Assembly (NCBI GenBank): GCA_021014325.1 | Contig: CM037473.1 | Location: 22,682,822-22,746,821 of the forward strand | DNA from: Plazaster borealis | Taxonomy: Eukaryota; Echinodermata; Asteroidea; Forcipulatida; Labidiasteridae | Length of the DNA: 64,000 nucleotides | Direction: 5' to 3' | Shown here: piece after piece, positions 22,801-33,837 of the stretch | Numbering within the stretch: position 1 is the first letter of the stretch | Layout: each line of letters begins with the position of its first letter | The notes under the pieces: model-generated | Seen by the model: the letters and a program-made list of their open reading frames with translations, nothing else | Databases searched by the model: none | What the model was told of the DNA's origin: nothing | Translations under genes and position numbers: made by a program

Positions 22801-23264
22801 AATAACACAATCTGAGAAACATTACTGCAGTAACGCTTCTCAGATTCAAATTTTTGGGGATAAAAAGAGATTTTTCCATAACTGCAGTACTACGAAGTGA
22901 AAAGTTTTTCAAAATGCATTAAACTATCCAAAGCTGCTTTACTTCTTACCAAGTAAGTTTTTGTTTATTGCCATTAATTTTCAGAGTCAGTCATTACCAA
23001 ACGTATACAGACCCTTTAAAGTTCACATCACCAGTTCTCCCAGTTGTCTGTGTTTTTGTTTACTTTAACTTAGAGTTAAAGGTACATGTAGTTCATCTAT
23101 CTTAAATCACTTATAAATTTGAAATAAACCTTCCAGTCTTTTTTACTCCTGTACCAATGGTAATTTTATTTTATTATTATTTTTGTCTCCAGTCGAGACG
23201 GTTGGTTGAAGAAGAATGCAAGAAAGCGGACCTTGTCAAGATGTTGTTCGAAGATGATGATTAA
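19833..23264 (+). CDS. TXNDC17: TXNDC17 (TRP14), thioredoxin-like protein (4 exons, complete)
   Basis: Exons 19833-19974, 21277-21358, 21720-21801 and 23193-23264 join in phases 1, 2 and 0 to give 125 residues (human 123). The protein is a small cytosolic thioredoxin-fold disulfide reductase that receives electrons from thioredoxin reductase and acts on selected substrates such as cystine and the dynein light chain LC8. The active site is WCPDC at residues 41-45 (C42 and C45), the variant that defines this family. Conserved flanks are AEPVVISCLE, VFIYCSVGDR, WKNSENGFR, IPTLLKWG and LVKMLFEDDD at the end. ATG 19833 is the first start of the exon, and initiation there gives the expected N-terminal length. 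No signal peptide is present. Confidence 0.97.
20540..20584. other. Short near-perfect hairpin in TXNDC17 intron 1
   Basis: CTGTCATTACTTAA (20547 on) is followed by a 4-base loop (CTAT) and its exact 14-base complement ending at 20578. Pairing continues outward with one mismatch (CAGTA against TACTG). It is AT-rich. Confidence 0.6.
20849..21111. mobile_element. Two adjacent fold-back units in TXNDC17 intron 1
   Basis: Unit 1, about 20849-20966, starts TTACTCCCTG, ends CAGGGAGTAA and has further pairing inside (GCTGAGGT against ACCTCAGC). Unit 2, about 21020-21111, pairs TACTCCTAGAA and CGTTCCGCTATC with GATAGCGGAACG and CTAGGAGTA. Both look like short non-autonomous inverted-repeat elements or fragments of one. 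Confidence 0.6.
22624..23015. mobile_element. TTAA-flanked palindromic element, opposite orientation
   Basis: Lies in TXNDC17 intron 3. TTAA at 22620-22623 and 23016-23019 flank the reverse-complement relative of the 2142-2511 element (left GGGATTGTATACGTTTGG, right ends CCAAACGTATACAGACCCT). The 38-base core at 22809-22846 is a palindrome with two mismatches per arm. Confidence 0.8.
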
Positions 23265-24004
23265 TTATGGAGTCAAAAAAAAGTTATTCCAGGAGACACT
23301 TCCTGTTTGTTGGATACCTCTGACTAGAACTGGCTAAAGTGATTGACAATAATTGAACGAATGTAGATCCAGTGGGTAGGTTTACACATTCAAACTGAGG
23401 ACCTATAACAAACGGGACAATAGGGTTCCTGAACTTCCTGGTCCAGTGAAGGTTGAAGGTCCCCAGCTGGAAAGTGTGTACAAAACGAAAAGTACAAACA
23501 AAATAGGGACAATATGAGATGCACTGTTGCAGGTGTTAACATTGTGGCTGTGTGTGTGAAGCTGGAATCCCCAATTTCCAAATATATTGCTCTCTAACCC
23601 CAGCGGCATAGCAAGGGGTGGGAGGGCTTTGTGGGCACAGCCCCCCTCCCAACACACACATACTCACACAATTTTCCAGTGCCCCACAGGTGTCTCTCCC
23701 CCCCCATACGAAAAAATCCAGATCCGTATAGTGCCCTCAAAAACAAGATTATCGTGCCCCCTGAAGTGTACTACAAGACCTGCACCATTAAAAAACATGG
23801 CTCCGTGGCCCCACTGACAAGCAATGCCCAGAGTCATGAGCCACGTCTGACCAATTCCTGTTCTACCAAGTTCTAGATTGAGCCCTACTTTTTCTTCAGG
23901 ACTCTCCGTTGTAAACACTGTACTGAAGCCTAACTGTAGCAAAGAATTGAGGAATTGAAGTGTAATACAAGCATGAGTACTATCTTAACTGTAATTAGAG
24001 CTGA

Positions 24005-24255
24005 CACTCCATCTTGTGGCCAGCTCTAGCCAGTTACATCAAAATCAATGTACTAAAGAAATAATATTGGCCAGAATCATCATTTCCATCCGGTTCAAGC
24101 CAGTTCTTGCCAGAATTGAAAAATTACATACATGTGCACTGGCAGATCTGTGGTGTAGTACCGTCTTTGTTAGCCAATGAGATCTAGCCAGTTGTAGCCA
24201 GGGGAGAGTTGACAAACATTTCTTAGAGCTGGTTTTAGCCAGTTTGATCCAGAGT
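24005..24255. repeat. CCAGTT-motif degenerate repeats
   Basis: Irregular repeats of AGCCAGTT and TTGCCAGAATTG-like motifs (about seven occurrences in 250 bases). There is no clear unit length. Nothing coding. Confidence 0.55.
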
Positions 24256-24918
24256 CTGTTAATTGCAATACATGTAATATCTTGTGATTGATTTCCAAGT
24301 TATGAGACTTCTAAAGGATGTGTAATTTTGCCTTAATCAGTGTTGTAAACTAGTCATCAAGACCAGACTAGTTCTCGGAGGTTTGGCTTGTAAAGTCAGA
24401 ACAACAACTAAAAAACAACACAATGTACTGTTGCTTTTTATGATACTATATGACCCTAACGCTGCATGTTTTCAAAAGCTAGCTATTGGAAGGTTTCATA
24501 CATGTAGGAATTCCTTCCACTTCTTTTTGCTTTTGTTTGCGCTTTAAGAGATAGAGCTGTTTGTTTTCAAACCTCAAAGGTGCACAATGTAAATGCAACT
24601 CATAATATAACATGTAATTTTGTTGTTGCTTTGTTTTCTTCATTTTGTCGTAACACGTAACATAAAGGGTCTAAAGGTCTCAGTCTGACATTTATTAAAG
24701 TTATATCTAGCTAATCATGTCTTAGAGAATACTCCAAATTAACAACATATTCTGGTTTACAAATTTAAATAAAAACTAAGTTTGAGTGACAATTTCTTTG
24801 CACAGAGCAGAACACATTACCAGAAATATTTCTTGGGGCAGTTGGTACTAGTACTCCTAGCATCAAGTTTATAACAAGTAAAGCTTTCTGACCATGACTA
24901 ATCATGTATCAAACCTTT

Positions 24919-25269
24919 CAAGGCAGGGTATACTTTTGGTAATTGTCAAAGACCAGTATCCTCACTTGGCAGCTGTCACTTGGTGTATCCCAACATATGC
25001 AAACAAACCTGGGAAAATTTGGGCTCAATTGGTCATCGAAGTTGCGAGAAACGAATAAAAAAAAAAAAAAACGCCCTTGTTGTACAGAATTGTTGTACAG
25101 AATTGTGTGTTTTTAGCTGCCTGAGAAAGGCTTCATTCCTGTAGCCTTTCATTAATTCAAAGGGGGTCGTTTCTAACATGTTTTATAATATCAACAGCTC
25201 TCCAGTGCTCTTTACCAAGTAAGTTTTTATGGTCATTAATTTTTGGAGTAATTACCAAAGGTAAACCCT
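24919..25269. mobile_element. Diverged palindromic element of the 6694 family
   Basis: It shares CAAAGACCAGTATCCTCACT, GGTGTATCCCAACATATGCA and CAATTGGTCATCGAAGTTGC with the elements at 6694 and 28144. The ends (CAGGGTATACTTTTGGTAATT and its approximate complement) are eroded and no clean TTAA pair remains. Confidence 0.65.
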
Positions 25270-26458
25270 GCCTCTAATAGTGATCTGACAAAAGACAGTG
25301 CAAGTAGTTGACGTACTTGTATTTCACATTTGCGAAGCTTGGGTGCCCACATTCATTGTTTTAACATGGGAAGGGGGAAATGTTTATGAAACAGCTGCAA
25401 GCAGTTCTAATACATGCTAGACTAATTGCACTGTCATTAAGTCACAGTTTGTTATTTTGACCATCACAGTTTAAACTTAATTGAAAATTAAATACACATT
25501 AGTTAATTATTTTTAATATAAAATTATAGCCTCAACGATAATGAGGGTGTAGGATAATAATGTAAAGCAAACATTTTTAAAAATTTTCCTTCCAGACTTT
25601 TCAAGAGAGCGGGAATTGTCAGTAGAATTTTTAACTTGGTTTGGAAATAAAATCAGTAATGTGAATGCTATTTAGTTTCTTTGACCTGTTATTTAATTAT
25701 TAGTTGTATATTATGTTTCAACTCCGTTGAAAAAATACTTGGTTTTTTGGTCCCTGTGTTAAAGTCCTTTGTACATTCCTAGCTCCTGATCCACCTGCGC
25801 AAAACCCTGAAAACTATAGAGATGTTTTCAATTTTTTTCAAACAGTTTAAGTCCTTGCTCTATGGGTTAAACTAAACTAAAAATAATTGTGATAAGTGAT
25901 AAGTATTCGTCTTTAACACGGATAATGCTACTGTTATGTCAAATTAATATCTTATTCGGGAGCCATTATAGAACCCTCATTGGGATTTGATGGTTAAAAG
26001 TATATAGAGTAACACTATTTCAATGGGATGGGTGAGTGAAAAACACCCATTTTCCCATTGGTCTCTTTTTATACGGTCTTCAAGGAATACACGGTACTGC
26101 TGTAGCCAGCTGATTATAATGTCCAACAATCTAAATTGGTCGCCATGTTGTCTTGTTTCGTGACGACTACATTATGGCCTCCCACGCGAACTTGTGAACA
26201 TTTATGATTGGAGTTGACATCTTGTACCAGGTGCCCAGACTGATCTTGTCGTAGATAGCATACTTTGGCCTCTGTAGTATCTGATGGTGAATAATGTACA
26301 TCAAGTTAATTTCTTTATTGATGAAAGCGAAAAGGCAGATCAGCTTTGATGTTTTCTTTTTCCAGTAAAATCCTTTTAATCTACTGATGACATATGTCAG
26401 TTTCAAAACATTTGACACATAAAGCGCTTGTGCAACTTTCAATAAAGGAAGTAATTAA

Positions 26459-26617
26459 AGGGGCTGTGCATGGATTTATCTCACCCGGTTACTGCACGCG
26501 CGAGCGCTCTCCATAGGAATGATACGGTTGGATGGCGCGCGCGTGCAGTTTTTGGGTGAGAGTTCATAATTCCATGTACAGCCACATGCCTGCTTTGATC
26601 ATGACAACACAGCCCCT
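26459..26617. mobile_element. 159-bp TTAA-flanked fold-back element with GC-rich stem
   Basis: TTAA at 26455-26458 and 26618-26621 flank ends AGGGGCTGTG and CACAGCCCCT. Inside, CTGCACGCGCGAGCGC pairs with GCGCGCGCGTGCAG, and GGGTGAGA pairs with a TCTCACCC segment. It is the only strongly GC-rich patch in this intergenic region. Confidence 0.75.
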
Positions 26618-28143
26618 TTAAGCCCAAAGCTTATATAAACCATGAGCTTTTTCTTCAGATTGAAACTAAGCAGTGTTTTCCTTGATACCTACCTTTTCTG
26701 CACTGTTACTTTTAAATAGAAAATAGGGGCCTATACTGTTACTTCTAAATAGAAAATGTTTAGAAAAATTCATTCCAAGTTTTACTCCCGGACAGTAGAC
26801 CCAAACTACTACAATGACTCACCTGACTGTAGTACCGGTACCGTTGCTATGAGAAATGCTATCATCCGAAAAAGCAATGCCATAATGATGCTTGTTCCGT
26901 CCACACTGTGTGTTTCAAACCAACTGACGGTTTTAAGTAATTTGTGACTGAAGAAGAAACACTCAATAACCCTCAACAGCACCGTCTTTGAAAGATTCAA
27001 AACGGTGTAAAGTAGCCTACTTTTTACCACCACTGTTTTGTGAAATGGCGATGTAATTTCTCGCTTCGATTGTTTTATTTTGCGGGATTTTTTACCTGTT
27101 TAGTTTCCTCTTGTGATAATTTATTGATTCACGCACTGTTGAACAGGTTTGAGTTGATAAACACTTCATCATCCACGTTTGAACTTGAACGACAACATGA
27201 GAACGAAAAACCCCTAAACAAATTGATTTCCCGCTGCTCTCGCATAGCAAAACAAACATTGTTTTTATTCCACAGCTGTTGAGAAGAGATGTAGCCCTCT
27301 TCTGTAAAATTACCTTTGGCCCTTCAGTATGTCAACAAAACAAATCATCCCACTAGAGTATGTTATAAACATAACTTTCCTTTTCATAAAGATAATTTCA
27401 GGGAGCCAACAAAGCGCGCCCCCACGGTTTCTGCATTAAGTTTGCAGTGATTTGCATAATCTCAGAAAATACTTGAGAAGACTTTGCCACTGCGCTTCCT
27501 TACTGCGCGTAGGAAGGTTTGCACAATATCCCTCCCCATGAAATAGTTCTCTGTTTAACTATAAAATCTTTCCTCTTGGTGATGAATGACTTATGTTTAG
27601 AACATTTACATCATCTTGATTATTTTCTACAATGTACATTATGTAAATATTGTTTAAAACAATGTCAGGATGAGTAGTTCTTGGGAAGTAACAAAAGTTG
27701 CGCATTGATTTCGTAACGGGTCGTGCGGCTGTCATAATCTTTCTTTTTTCCCAGTGAAGTTGGAGCAGAGCGAATATCATCTAAAACTTCTCCAACATTT
27801 CTCTTAATTTTGTTCGGAGTATGGCTCCTGCCACACTCATAATGTCCCAAATGTAGATGTGCTAGAGTCATGGAAACCCCAAGTGAGTATTATTTTTGGT
27901 TTTCCATCCTTCTTGTCAGAGAAAATGTCCCTTTTTGGGGATGTTCATTCATGCTTTAAGTCATGTATTGAACTTTTGACCCTGTCCACTGTGCGCTATA
28001 CAGCTTGCTTCATTATGTGATAAGTCCCCGGTTAATTACCAGTGTAGTTTGGGGTCTTAACCTCCCATTGGAGTGTTCTCCACTTTAGGCCTATACGTTG
28101 GGCACCAAGTTCATGTTTTTCAATCTCACTAGTTTTACTTTAA

Positions 28144-28498
28144 AGGCACTGAACACGTTTGGAAATTGTCAAAGACCAGTGTTCTCACTTGGTGTATCCC
28201 AACATATGCATAAAATAACAAGCCTGTGAACATTTGGGCTCAATTGGTCATCGAAGTTGCAAGAAAATGATGAAAGAAAAAACACCCTTGTTGTACAAAT
28301 TTGTGTGCTTTCAGATAGGAATAAAAAACTTCTTGCAGAAGTTTTTATTATTTTAGTGTGGAAATTACCTCTTTCTCAAAAACTCGTTTCCTACAATGTT
28401 TTATACTAATTACTATCAACAGCTCTCCGTTGCTTGTTACCAAGTAAGTTGTTATGCTAATAATTGTTTTGAGTCATTACCAAACGTGTACGATACCT
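28144..28498. mobile_element. TTAA-flanked palindromic element of the 6694 family
   Basis: TTAA at 28140-28143 and 28499-28502. The left end is AGGCACTGAACACGTTTGG and the right end is CCAAACGTGTACGATACCT. The core at about 28321-28350 matches the 30-bp palindrome of the 6694 copy with one extra and one missing base. Confidence 0.8.
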
Positions 28499-28935
28499 TT
28501 AAGCCTTAAATTAATCTATTCAGTTCATTTTAACTTTGAAATTGTTCTTGTGGATTAAATAAATCGAGTTTGATTTATTTATACATTGCTATTCTCAAAT
28601 TCAACAACAATAGTCTTGCTTTATTTATCCATTTTTGTTCTTAATCAATTGTCAGATTTACTCTGGCTTTCTGTTTGTCTTTGTTTTTTATTTTTATTTT
28701 TTTGGGGGGGTCTGTCAAGTTTTCACAAATATTTTGTTTTGTTTGTAACCTGTTGCTTTTTAGTCCAGTGGACCCAACAACATTTTCTAACACGCCATTA
28801 CATCTGGCGTATGTCAAATAATGTCAAAATGTTTAAAAAGTGCCTCAGAATAGTTGCTTTAAAAAAAAGGTCCTCTCAACATGTAGGGAAGGGTATAATA
28901 TAATTGCTTCCCCATTTTCCCACATATTGACATCA

Positions 28936-29309
28936 TCTTTCATTTTCTCGTTGTATTAATTATCCCCATTCCACAGTTGTTTGAATTCAGGGTAGGATTA
29001 GGCCCAAATGTTTCTTTCATTTTCTCGTTGTGATAATATTATCCACAGTTGTTTGAATTCAGGGTGGGATTAGGTCTAAAATGTTTCTTTCATTTTCTCG
29101 TTGTGATAATATTATCCACAGTTGTTTGAATTCAGGGTGGGATTAGGTCTAAAATGTTTCTTTCATTTTCTCGTTGTGATAATATTATCCACAGTTGTTT
29201 GAATTCAGGGTGGGATTAGGTCTAAAATGTTTCTTTCATTTTCTCGTTGTGATAATATTATCCACAGTTGTTTGAATTCAGGGTGGGATTAGGTCTAAAA
29301 TGTTTCTTT
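28936..29309. repeat. 73-bp tandem array, about five copies
   Basis: Unit boundaries at TTTCTTTCATTTTCTCG recur at 29011, 29084, 29157 and 29230, with the end at 29303 (period exactly 73). The last four copies are nearly identical; the first (28936-29010) is diverged. No open frame is maintained. Confidence 0.92.
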
Positions 29310-32300
29310 TATCATAAGGAACCAGCTAGTGTTGGGTATAGGCCCTATGCTCCACGGCCAATGCCATAACAGTGCTCTTCGGTCTGGATTTTATTACAAC
29401 GTACCTGTACGCCTATCACATTTTTAAGCTTTGCAGTAAGCTTTGTACTAGTCTGAAGTTTTTCCCAAAGTCCAGAGAGACAATGTTAATAAGTTGTTAT
29501 CATGCGTACTTGTGTGTTAATACTTTCTGTATCGTATTTTCATAGGCTTTCGGATTGTCTTGGGCCACTTCTTTTGTGTGTGTGCCATAATAGGCACAGT
29601 GCCTACTGCCTACACATAATCCAGCCTTGTTTAAATGTTTACCTTATTTTTAAAATTTTTACACTTGTAAGCAGTAAACAACAGTGTGCTGGTTACTACA
29701 GCATGGATAATATTATTTTATGAAGATCTTACACAAAATACTAAAAACAAAAACAAGTTTGCAATAGTAATAAATCTGACAAGTGCCCAGACAGAGTATA
29801 CAGACAAGCTTGGAAAATCTTAATAAATGAAAATCTTTAATAGTATGCGATAAAAAGTTGTGCGCACGACTGCACTGTAAGCGTCACCAATTATAACATT
29901 ACAAAGAAATTGATTAAAAGTTCAAAAATTTGGAATAATTTCATGATATTACGAAATAATTACAATTATTCTTAGCAGATGTACGCATGTAATTAATCTA
30001 AGCAAAAGTACAAACATATTATAAACAATGTTTTTACACAAGTTCTGTTGTAAGTTCCTTATTATTTTAAGGAGACACCTCCCACATCCAACATCCACTC
30101 TAATCCACTCCCACAGCCAATGTCAACACACTCTATTATCATAAAAACAGTACAGTGCTGGTTTACCCTGAAAGCAATATCATACAGCTTGCAAAGTACA
30201 GTGTTTGTTTCCATTTAGTACAACTTTATTAAATTAACAATTGCTTATTTAATTTGAAGCTTTAAGCAATTAGACAAAGACCTTGCAACACATTATGACG
30301 ATGTGGAAATTAGCACTTCAAGTTCCTTTTCAGATACAGGAAATTAGTCTATGGGATGAAATTGTTCGTCATAAAAACATTATTTCAGTAAATGCTGGAA
30401 AAATCAAAAAATCATTAGAGGTAATAGAATTCATAAAGACAATTTTAAAGACAGGTGTCCTTATGATTTGATAAAAAGCCGCACACAATACGGTTCAGTT
30501 GAATATACTTTCCTTTCATGAAATAATTGGGCATTTCATATTAACAGAAGTTAATTAGCGACAGCTGATGAGGGTTAATGTATAACTACCGGTATACAAT
30601 TTTGTTTTGCCCACTGCATCTCTACATACTTTTATGCAGTGGAACACATTGCTTTGTAAATTAAGCCCTGCGCACAGTAAAAATTGTGACCAAAACTTCT
30701 AAACAATTGAAAAAATTATAATAATCTTCTCGGCAACAGTTGACCAAGATAAAAAAAGATATGTGTGAATCAAGATACATCCTCGAAATGAAAATGGAAG
30801 ACTAAAGGTAATTAAAAGGTCAAATGTAATACTTTTTTGTAAGAGCTTCCGAAGAGCTTCTGAAATTTCCAACTCCACCCAAAACCACAGACCTCTGATT
30901 CCCAAACCTTATACTTTGTATACATTATTCACATGCTAAGCTAGCATTAGCCAAAGAAGATACATCCCCAAATCTAAACAAATTGAGGGGTAAAATTGAA
31001 TAAAAACAAAGTACTAGATGTGTTTGCCAATGTTAAGCTTTAGAGATAAATCTATAAAACATATAGAACACTAAGTATATACAGAAATCTACATCCTAAA
31101 CAAACAAATAGAGATGAAATTGTTGTTTCTTTGTAGTGGACATACACCAGTTATCACAACACTATTTTGAACAGCATGTACGCACATTGCCTTGTATGAA
31201 GGGTTCACCCTCAATACTTTATAGACTGCTGTAAGTTGTCTAGTAAAAACTAAAATATTTCCAATCTACACACTGTTGAAAAAATTAAGATGTAAATAAA
31301 AAATGAAAAAACAATTTCTTTTGAGAATGATGAGAACAATTGAATTGCCCAATAGTTCTGCCTAAAACAGTCTCAAAGTCCAACCATGTTGTGTACACGT
31401 TTAACAATTTGTTTTTGTAAGTCCGACAAGTTTTCTAAACCAAAAAGGAGAAACAGACAGATTTTTAATAATAAAACCAGATTCGTTCATCGCATTGTTC
31501 ATTTTGGTCTGTTTTCACTGTAGTTTGTTCTGCATTTGTATACTGTTTGCAGACTATTAATCTTTAAGTTATTATAATACATGCTTATAATCTGGTCTAC
31601 CAAGACTTCCTGTGGGAAAGTAAAAGCACACTTTATTAGCTTGTTGGGCAAATATAAGACAAAAGCTTAAGAGCAAGGCCTGCATGGTATGTCCATAATG
31701 TACAAGAGAAAATTGAAGAAGGAAATCTACATTAGAAAGCCTTAAAATTACTATTTTCCCCCCTCCATGATTTCACAGTTTTCATGCATTTTTTATGTAG
31801 TCTTTGTCATGCGAGCATAGTAAATCCTGAGCATTCCTTATCAGAACCTTCCTGACTAACATCCCATCTCCCATATAGTTGGACCCAAGTATGGCTGGCC
31901 TCACATCAAGCATGGTTGTGTTTGAATGCCCTATGGTTTCTAAAAACTTAAGTGGTCCAAGGTGTCACAAATGAATCAAATTTTAAAATCAGATTAAATT
32001 CAGTTTCAGCTTCACCATTTGATTTTACCATATGATTGTATCAGTATTATGCTACTTGCATAAAATGCTAACGATTTAAACATTACAAAAAAGTGATAAT
32101 GATAAATAAATGAAGTTTGGAAATCATATTCTGATCATGCCAACCTAAAAAAAGATAAACTTACCTAAAAATGATGTCATTTATTTCATTATGATAGGCC
32201 TACCTAAACATCAGCCAAATTAATTGTACCAGACTACTGGAAAGAAAATTACAGAATGAGCCAATCACACAGTATGAAATGTATCTACTACACCAGGCCT

Positions 32301-32733
32301 GCTACGTGTCAGTAAGAGTCTGAGTATATTTGTATAGTAGTGGTTTAAAGGTACATGTAAATAATAAAATTGGTAATCATAAAAAAAGTTGATTGTAATA
32401 TTTATCCACTGCTAATCCTCTATGTAAGTATTTTCATCTGAAATACTGTCAAAGTTGAGAAAAAGCCTAAAGTCTTCCCAAGGAACCAGTTGCTATCAAG
32501 TCCAGTAATCCAAATAAATATATGTATATATAAACATGCAAAAAATCGCTAACAAAACAAACCATCTTTTTTGTGTACACTTAAAATATGACCACACGAA
32601 TTTGATGAAGTTTTCAGAATTTATTGGTTTTGTGGTATTGTGAAAAAACAACAATAAAGTGATCAGCAGATGTATGGTTTTGTCAGATGAATGTCTCATA
32701 GACAGGGAACCTGGTTGTTGGAAGTCTTTCAGC

Positions 32734-33837
32734 TCACACTGTTTCGTGTGGATCTGGTTTGTCATGAATCCCCAAAAGTTCATAACGTGGCTTCTTGTAG
32801 CTGCAAGAAAAGAAACAAATATAGAAAGGAATATAAAGGGAAAGATCAACACTATGAACAAGCAAAAGTCAACAAAATGTAAAATGGTCACAGGACAAAG
32901 AACCATTATTGCTCCACAAATTTGAGTGGTTTCACAGCAATGTATGCTTGATCTCCAACACAAAGATCTTTCTAATTCCGATAAAATTCTCTTGTGTGGT
33001 TTGTTTCTTTTAAAAATGAAGGCAACATTTTGTGTTCTTGCTACTTTAAGAAACTTACAATTTGAGAAGAAGTGATGAAAGTACTACGGAGACTGAAGAG
33101 CATGCCATGGCTGCAGATGCCATCCATGGCGTCAGGAGGACATGAAAAGGGGCTAAGGCACCTGAGAAGGAGGAACAAAGTAAAATATGGCTTGTTTGAA
33201 CAGTATGAGTTTGGCTAATGAATGTGACCATCGGTTGCAGGAGGAATTGTTGTAATAGGCAAAGGCAGTAATCAAGGTATGGACATATGCAGCAATTGTT
33301 TTGGACTCGGCTTTTGACCGTGTATTATGTATCTCACTTGGTCTTGGTCTGTTAACAGACAGTGTAATCATTATCCATCATGGCTCACAGTTGATATGGC
33401 CTACATAAGTCTCTTCATTATAAATTCATTGAGTTCAAACACGCCAACCACTCAACTCAACAGTCACCACTCTCAAGGTTTCCATCAGCTGATGATAGTT
33501 TAAAAAAAAAACCTGATGCATCAAGTCAAAGTTAATAACGGCTCGGAAGCATTCTAAAAACACAAACAGGTTTACATAAGTGAGACGCTGCATGGTGGAG
33601 GCTTGAGAAGCTTCTTTCTATTAAGCATATGAATGATTTTAATCGTGGCTTCTGGACATTCTTTTCTGGTCATTTTACTCATCATCAAGTGACAACTTTG
33701 TTACTGAGACAAAACCTACCTGCAGCAATGGGAATGCCGACCATGTTGTAGATGATGGCAAAGAAGAAATTGATGTAAATTCGGCGGACGGTGTGTTTGG
33801 ACAAGTCAATGGCGGCTGCAACATCCAGAAGATTATT
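32734..33837 (-). other. ATP7: ATP7 last membrane segments and short cytosolic tail
   Basis: Exons 20-22. TM7 carries [15 protein letters not shown] (the YN copper-site pair) and TM8 carries [18 protein letters not shown] (the M-x2-S copper-site motif). After TM8 only about 22 residues follow before TGA 32734-32736, against some 80-90 in human ATP7A/B. The tail reads [19 protein letters not shown] and then ETV. It contains YELL, which fits the YxxΦ adaptor signal and also supplies a dileucine, and it ends in ETV, a class I PDZ-ligand pattern. Confidence 0.88.

Larger units (their letters stand above)
23265..32733. other. Convergent intergenic region TXNDC17/ATP7, no supported gene
   Basis: About 9.5 kb between two genes that point at each other. 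It must hold both 3' UTRs; several AATAAA/TTTATT candidates exist and I cannot choose among them. Contents seen: a GC-rich low-copy repeat with C-runs (about 23590-23870), CCAGTT-motif degenerate repeats (24005-24255), palindromic elements (24919-25269, 26459-26617, 28144-28498) and a 73-bp array (28936-29309). From 29400 to 32700 the sequence is AT-rich with no repeat or ORF I can support. Confidence 0.6.

Noticed and set aside
32496..32963. 155-codon minus-strand open frame
   Set aside because: It overlaps the last ATP7 exon in a different frame and extends into AT-rich flanks; the ATP7 frame with its splice acceptor explains the conserved part.
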